Positions 60,684 to 64,000 of a DNA stretch of 64,000 bases are shown in pieces. Positions within the stretch are counted from its first letter, which is position 1. Each line of letters opens with the position of its first letter. Position numbers and translations under genes: made by a program. Where the stretch lies: the NCBI RefSeq assembly GCF_002101965.1, contig NZ_LQQA01000035.1, positions 1 through 64,000 of the forward strand, written 5' to 3'. The stretch is from Mycolicibacterium wolinskyi (GTDB taxonomy: Bacteria > Actinomycetota > Actinomycetes > Mycobacteriales > Mycobacteriaceae). The notes beneath the pieces were generated by a model that was given only the letters and a program-made list of their open reading frames with translations, was not told the origin of the DNA and ran no database searches.

Positions 60684-61568
60684 ATGCGAATCTTCGTCAC
60701 CGGCGCGTCGGGTTTCATCGGCTCGGCCGTCGTTCCCGAGCTCATCAACGCCGGCCATGAGGTGGTCGGCCTGGCTCGTTCGGACGCATCGGCCGATGCA
60801 CTGGCCGCCCTTGGCGCCGGGGTTCATCGCGGCGACCTGACGGATCCGGACAGCCTGCGAGCCGGCGCGGCCGACGCCGACGGCGTCATCCACCTGGCGT
60901 TCGTACACGACTTCACCGACTACGAACAGGCCGGTGAAACCGATCGGGTCGCGATCGAAGCGCTCGGTGCGGCGTTGGCCGGTTCGGGCCGCCCGCTCGT
61001 CGTCACGTCCGGTCTCGCCGGATTTCCGGACGCCACCGAGGACGACGCACCGCCGCCCGGTGCGCTTCGCCGATCGGAGGCCGCAGCCCAGGCACTCGTC
61101 CCCCACGGCGTACGGGTGTCGGTGGTGAGGCTCCCACCGTCGGTGCACGGCGAAGGCGACCACGGTTTCGTGCCCCGCCTGATCTCGATCGCGCACGAGA
61201 AAGGTGTGGCGGGCTACCCCGGTGACGGATCGAACCGCTGGTCGGCGGTGCACCGACTCGACGCCGCCCGGTTGTTCCGGCTCGCCCTCGAACAAGCACC
61301 CGCCGGAGCGCGACTGCAGGCGATCGCCGACGACGGGATTCCGGTTCGCGAGATCGCCGAAGCAATCGGGCGCGGCTTGAACCTTCCGGTGGCATCGATA
61401 CCCGGCGACGAGGCACTCGACCACTTCGGCTGGCTCGGCGCGTTCTTCTCCCTCGATGCCCGGGCGTCGAGTGCGCTGACCCGGCAGCGGTTCGACTGGA
61501 CACCAACCCGGCCCGGTCTGCTTGCCGATCTCGCCGAGGGGCACTATTTCAGCTCGGTCACAGCCTGA
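60684..61568 (+). CDS. Extended SDR-family NAD(P)-dependent protein
   Basis: A 294-residue extended SDR. The cofactor motif is RIFVTGASGFIGSAVVPELI (residues 2-21), with ADGVIHLAFVHDFTDY (about 70-85) and the conserved HRLDAARLFRLALEQAPAGA region (about 190-210). The catalytic YxxxK is not obvious (RRSEAAAQAL in the expected region), so it may be an atypical member that binds NAD without classic catalysis. CAGGAGG precedes the ATG. It is regulated by the divergent TetR. The substrate is unknown. Confidence 0.88.
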   Translation: MRIFVTGASGFIGSAVVPELINAGHEVVGLARSDASADALAALGAGVHRGDLTDPDSLRAGAADADGVIHLAFVHDFTDYEQAGETDRVAIEALGAALAGSGRPLVVTSGLAGFPDATEDDAPPPGALRRSEAAAQALVPHGVRVSVVRLPPSVHGEGDHGFVPRLISIAHEKGVAGYPGDGSNRWSAVHRLDAARLFRLALEQAPAGARLQAIADDGIPVREIAEAIGRGLNLPVASIPGDEALDHFGWLGAFFSLDARASSALTRQRFDWTPTRPGLLADLAEGHYFSSVTA

Positions 61569-61644
61569 CGGCTGACCCCTGCACGTCCGGTCAATTCAGG
61601 GTTGACTGGAAGCCTCATCCGGGCGCGTGCACGGGGAAGGAGCG

Positions 61645-62919
61645 ATGACCATGGTCGCTGAATCAGGTCCGGGCACATCGCCGACACCGAACCGGCATAT
61701 CCGGCTGACATCGCACAGCGGTGCCGTCGACGCACTCACGATCCGGTGGGGGGCCCCGACCGCGAAAGACCGCGGCCCCGTGATCGGCACGACGACCACC
61801 CGCGCCCACCGCAATGTGATCGGCACCCACAGCGGCTCCTACAGCGTCTACCGGGCGCTCGCGGTCGCGGCTGGCGCCCTCTCACCGGCCCATCGGGCCG
61901 ACCTGACGAATACCGCGCCGACCGATGTCATCGGCCCGTATCCGCAGTGGAGCGAACCCGGCGCGATCGTGAGCCTGGATCCATGGGGCGCGATGGTGGC
62001 CGACGCCTTCACCACCGAGTTGGCGGCGGGCTACGACATCCGTCCGACGATCGCCGTCACCAAGGCCCACGTGATGCTTCCCGAGATCACCGATGCGATC
62101 GCCCGGGGCCGACTGAACCCCGACGGACGGACCCTGCTGTCCAACGGTGCGGCGTTGGTGACCAAGGCGGCGATCGAGCCGGTCTGGTATCTGCCGGGCG
62201 TCGCCGCGAGGTTCGGCTGCAGCGAAAACGCTTTGCGCCGTGTGCTGTTCGAAGAGACCGGTGGCATGTACCCGGAGCTGGTCACGCGTGGTGATCTGGA
62301 GGTGTTCCTACCGCCCATTGGCGGGCAGACCCTCTACATCTTCGGCGACGCACGCGATCTGGCCGACCCGGCCGTCGAGCTGACCGCTCGTGTGCACGAC
62401 GAATGCAACGGTTCGGACGTCTTCGGATCCGACATCTGCACCTGTCGGCCCTACCTGACCCACGCGATCGAAGAGTGCATTCAGGGCGCGCAGCGCGGCG
62501 GCGTCGGCCTGGTCGCCTACTACCGCAAGGAAGGCCGCGCACTCGGCGAGGTCACGAAATTCCTTGTGTACAACGCCCGTAAGCGCCAGGCCGGCGGGGA
62601 CACCGCCGACCAGTATTTCGCCCGCACCGAATGCGTCGCCGGCGTCCAGGACATGCGCTTCCAAGAACTCATGCCCGACGTGCTGCACTGGCTCGGCATC
62701 CGCAAGATCCATCGCCTGGTGTCGATGAGCAACATGAAGTACGACGCCATCGTCGGTGCCGGAATCGAGGTCGGCGAACGGGTCAACATCCCCGACGAGT
62801 TGATCCCGGCCGACGCCCGGGTCGAGATCGACGCCAAGATGGCCGCCGGTTACTTCACCCCGGGACCGGTGCCCGATGCCGACGAGTTGAAGATCGCCAA
62901 GGGCCGCGGACTCATTTGA
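61645..62919 (+). CDS. GTP cyclohydrolase II-like protein of the URC (uracil catabolism) pathway
   Basis: A 424-residue protein. The C-terminal half (about 230-410) is RibA-like: the zinc cysteines in HDECNGSDVFGSDICTC, the RKEGRALGEVTKF motif and SMSNMKYDAIVGAG. The N-terminal about 200 residues are unrelated to DHBP synthase and typical of URC1, the ring-opening enzyme of uracil catabolism. AAGGAG lies before the ATG at 61645. The stop overlaps the DUF1688 gene by one base (TGATG). The pairing with DUF1688 is diagnostic of this pathway. Confidence 0.9.
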   Translation: MTMVAESGPGTSPTPNRHIRLTSHSGAVDALTIRWGAPTAKDRGPVIGTTTTRAHRNVIGTHSGSYSVYRALAVAAGALSPAHRADLTNTAPTDVIGPYPQWSEPGAIVSLDPWGAMVADAFTTELAAGYDIRPTIAVTKAHVMLPEITDAIARGRLNPDGRTLLSNGAALVTKAAIEPVWYLPGVAARFGCSENALRRVLFEETGGMYPELVTRGDLEVFLPPIGGQTLYIFGDARDLADPAVELTARVHDECNGSDVFGSDICTCRPYLTHAIEECIQGAQRGGVGLVAYYRKEGRALGEVTKFLVYNARKRQAGGDTADQYFARTECVAGVQDMRFQELMPDVLHWLGIRKIHRLVSMSNMKYDAIVGAGIEVGERVNIPDELIPADARVEIDAKMAAGYFTPGPVPDADELKIAKGRGLI

Positions 62920-64000
62920 TGACCACCATCGACACCGAGGCCGCGGCGGCGGTAGAGACCCTGCACACCACCGCCGCCATCCGCGAACGGGCACAGTTCC
63001 TCCTGCAGCGCGCCCGCGCCGGCGAATCCACGTGGTTCCACGTCGACGACGATGCGCTGCCCGTCGCGGCGGGCGAGGTGGCGACGCTGACCCGAGACCG
63101 CTATCCCGATCTCGATATCCCCTACCACAGCCGGTGGCGGCATCTCGAAGCGGGCGGGGTCGACCGCAAGGCCGAAATTGACTGGGCATCAACAGGTTCG
63201 GACGCGGCGTCGCGCGCCCGCTCGATGATCGATCTGACCGTCGTGAGCGTGCTCCTCGACGCAGGCGCCGGGCCGGACTGGCAGTACGCCGAACCGGGCA
63301 CCGGTTTGCGTTTCGAGCGGTCCGAGGGTCTGGGCGTGGCCAGCTGGCACGCCTTCTGCGGTGGACTGTTCTCCAGCGACCCGGCCCAGCCGTTGCAGGT
63401 GGATGGGACGGGACTGCGCGCCCTCGACGCGGGCCGGCTTGCCGACGCGTTTCAGGTGAGGGCCGACAATCCGGTGGTCGGGCTCGACGGCCGGCTGCAG
63501 CTGCTGCACCGACTCGCCGATGCGCTGGTGGCACAGCCGGAGGTGTTCGGCGTGCCGGGGCGTCCCGGTGGGCTGTTCGACGTCCTTGCCGGGCCTTCGG
63601 TCGCCGCCCACGAGATCCTGACGCGCCTGTTGACGTCGCTGTCCGGGATCTGGCCTGCCGACAACACCGTTGACGGCAGGCCGCTCGGGGACTGCTGGCG
63701 CCATCCGGCTGTTCCCGGCCCCGGCCTTTCCGAGGGCTGGATGCCCTTTCACAAACTCTCCCAGTGGCTGACCTATTCACTGCTGGAACCGTTCGAATGG
63801 GCCGGCGTAGCCGTGACCGACCTCGGCGCGTTGACCGGACTGCCCGAGTACCGCAACGGCGGGCTGCTGCTCGACAGCGGCGTGTTGCAGCTTCGGGACC
63901 CCACACTGGCCTCTCAGACGTGGGCCGTGGGCGACGAACTCGTCGTCGAGTGGCGTGCCTTGACGGTGGCTCTGCTCGACGAACTGGCAGACCTGGTCCG
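62919..64000 (+). CDS. DUF1688 family protein (URC4), partial at the window end
   Basis: 360 codons are visible and the frame runs off the right edge. It begins TTIDTEAAAAVETLHTTAAI and has the DUF1688 pattern RYPDLDIPYHSRWRHLEAGG (about residues 64-83), SMIDLTVVSVLLDAGAGPDW, SEGLGVASWHAFCGGLFSSD and GRPLGDCWRHPAVPGPGLSE. URC4 is an essential component of the URC uracil-degradation pathway with an unknown chemical step. Translational coupling to the GTP cyclohydrolase II-like gene is shown by TGATG. Further URC genes probably follow outside the window. Confidence 0.92.
   Translation, partial: MTTIDTEAAAAVETLHTTAAIRERAQFLLQRARAGESTWFHVDDDALPVAAGEVATLTRDRYPDLDIPYHSRWRHLEAGGVDRKAEIDWASTGSDAASRARSMIDLTVVSVLLDAGAGPDWQYAEPGTGLRFERSEGLGVASWHAFCGGLFSSDPAQPLQVDGTGLRALDAGRLADAFQVRADNPVVGLDGRLQLLHRLADALVAQPEVFGVPGRPGGLFDVLAGPSVAAHEILTRLLTSLSGIWPADNTVDGRPLGDCWRHPAVPGPGLSEGWMPFHKLSQWLTYSLLEPFEWAGVAVTDLGALTGLPEYRNGGLLLDSGVLQLRDPTLASQTWAVGDELVVEWRALTVALLDELADLV

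Overview
The window is high-GC actinobacterial DNA and reads as a chromosome segment of a mycobacterium, probably a rapid-growing or environmental (Mycolicibacterium-type) species. The evidence is an arabinosyltransferase of the Emb family, a furA-katG pair, a fatty-acyl-AMP ligase of the FadD type, a GAF-ANTAR regulator, an ECF41/SigJ-like sigma factor, mycothiol-dependent isomerase-fold proteins, frequent GTG starts and 1-8 bp stop/start overlaps. No rRNA, tRNA, CRISPR array, insertion sequence or phage gene was seen.

Layout. 1-1.9 kb: a partial secreted protein, an ArsR/AHSA1 pair and an orphan PIN-domain protein. 1.95-7.6 kb: a possible cell-envelope module, made of a zinc-finger/HTH protein behind twin operators, a MraY paralogue outside any division cluster, a TetR regulator and a divergent orphan EmbB-like arabinosyltransferase. 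7.7-19.7 kb: small detoxification and signalling genes (VOC, OmpR-type two-component system with a secreted protein, DJ-1, DinB, MBL, peptidase E, GNAT, YihY, DHFR-like). 19.7-27.9 kb: a NarL-type two-component system whose kinase is frameshifted, an FKBP lipoprotein, a methyltransferase, an Imm5-like protein, an OYE reductase, a glutaminyl cyclase, a frameshifted aminoglycoside-phosphotransferase-like gene and small secreted proteins. 28-31.9 kb: PlsC, GAF-ANTAR, an NDH-2-like oxidoreductase and a MerR(TipAS)-atpE pair carrying a second ATP-synthase c-subunit. 32-40 kb: a lipoprotein, two GlxA-type AraC regulators with cupin and carboxymuconolactone-decarboxylase-type partners, NDH-2 and a ThrE exporter. 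40.4-43.2 kb: furA-katG. 43-50 kb: SDR, nitroreductase, DUF2278, ADH and an FNT-cyanase operon. 50-58 kb: FAAL, a second ArsR/AHSA1 pair, DUF899, an acyl-CoA ligase, an NYN protein and a large lipase-like hydrolase. 58-64 kb: an ECF41 sigma factor with its own predicted promoter, an M15 peptidase, a TetR/SDR pair with twin operators, and the start of a URC-type uracil catabolism operon (GTP cyclohydrolase II-like plus DUF1688).

The most striking theme is that paralogues of three normally essential envelope or energy proteins, all drug targets (MraY, EmbB, AtpE), lie within 30 kb outside their usual operons, each beside a one-component regulator. The MerR-atpE pair is the tightest case: the genes overlap by one base and follow a textbook MerR promoter with a 19-bp spacer, and the c-subunit differs from the canonical protein at positions linked to diarylquinoline resistance. 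A second pattern is a 12-bp palindrome, GTAGYCGRCTAC, found at three distant sites, each 74-98 bp upstream of a minus-strand gene. Three loci carry frameshifts (sensor kinase, phosphotransferase, GAF-ANTAR relic); one lies in a homopolymer and could be an assembly error.
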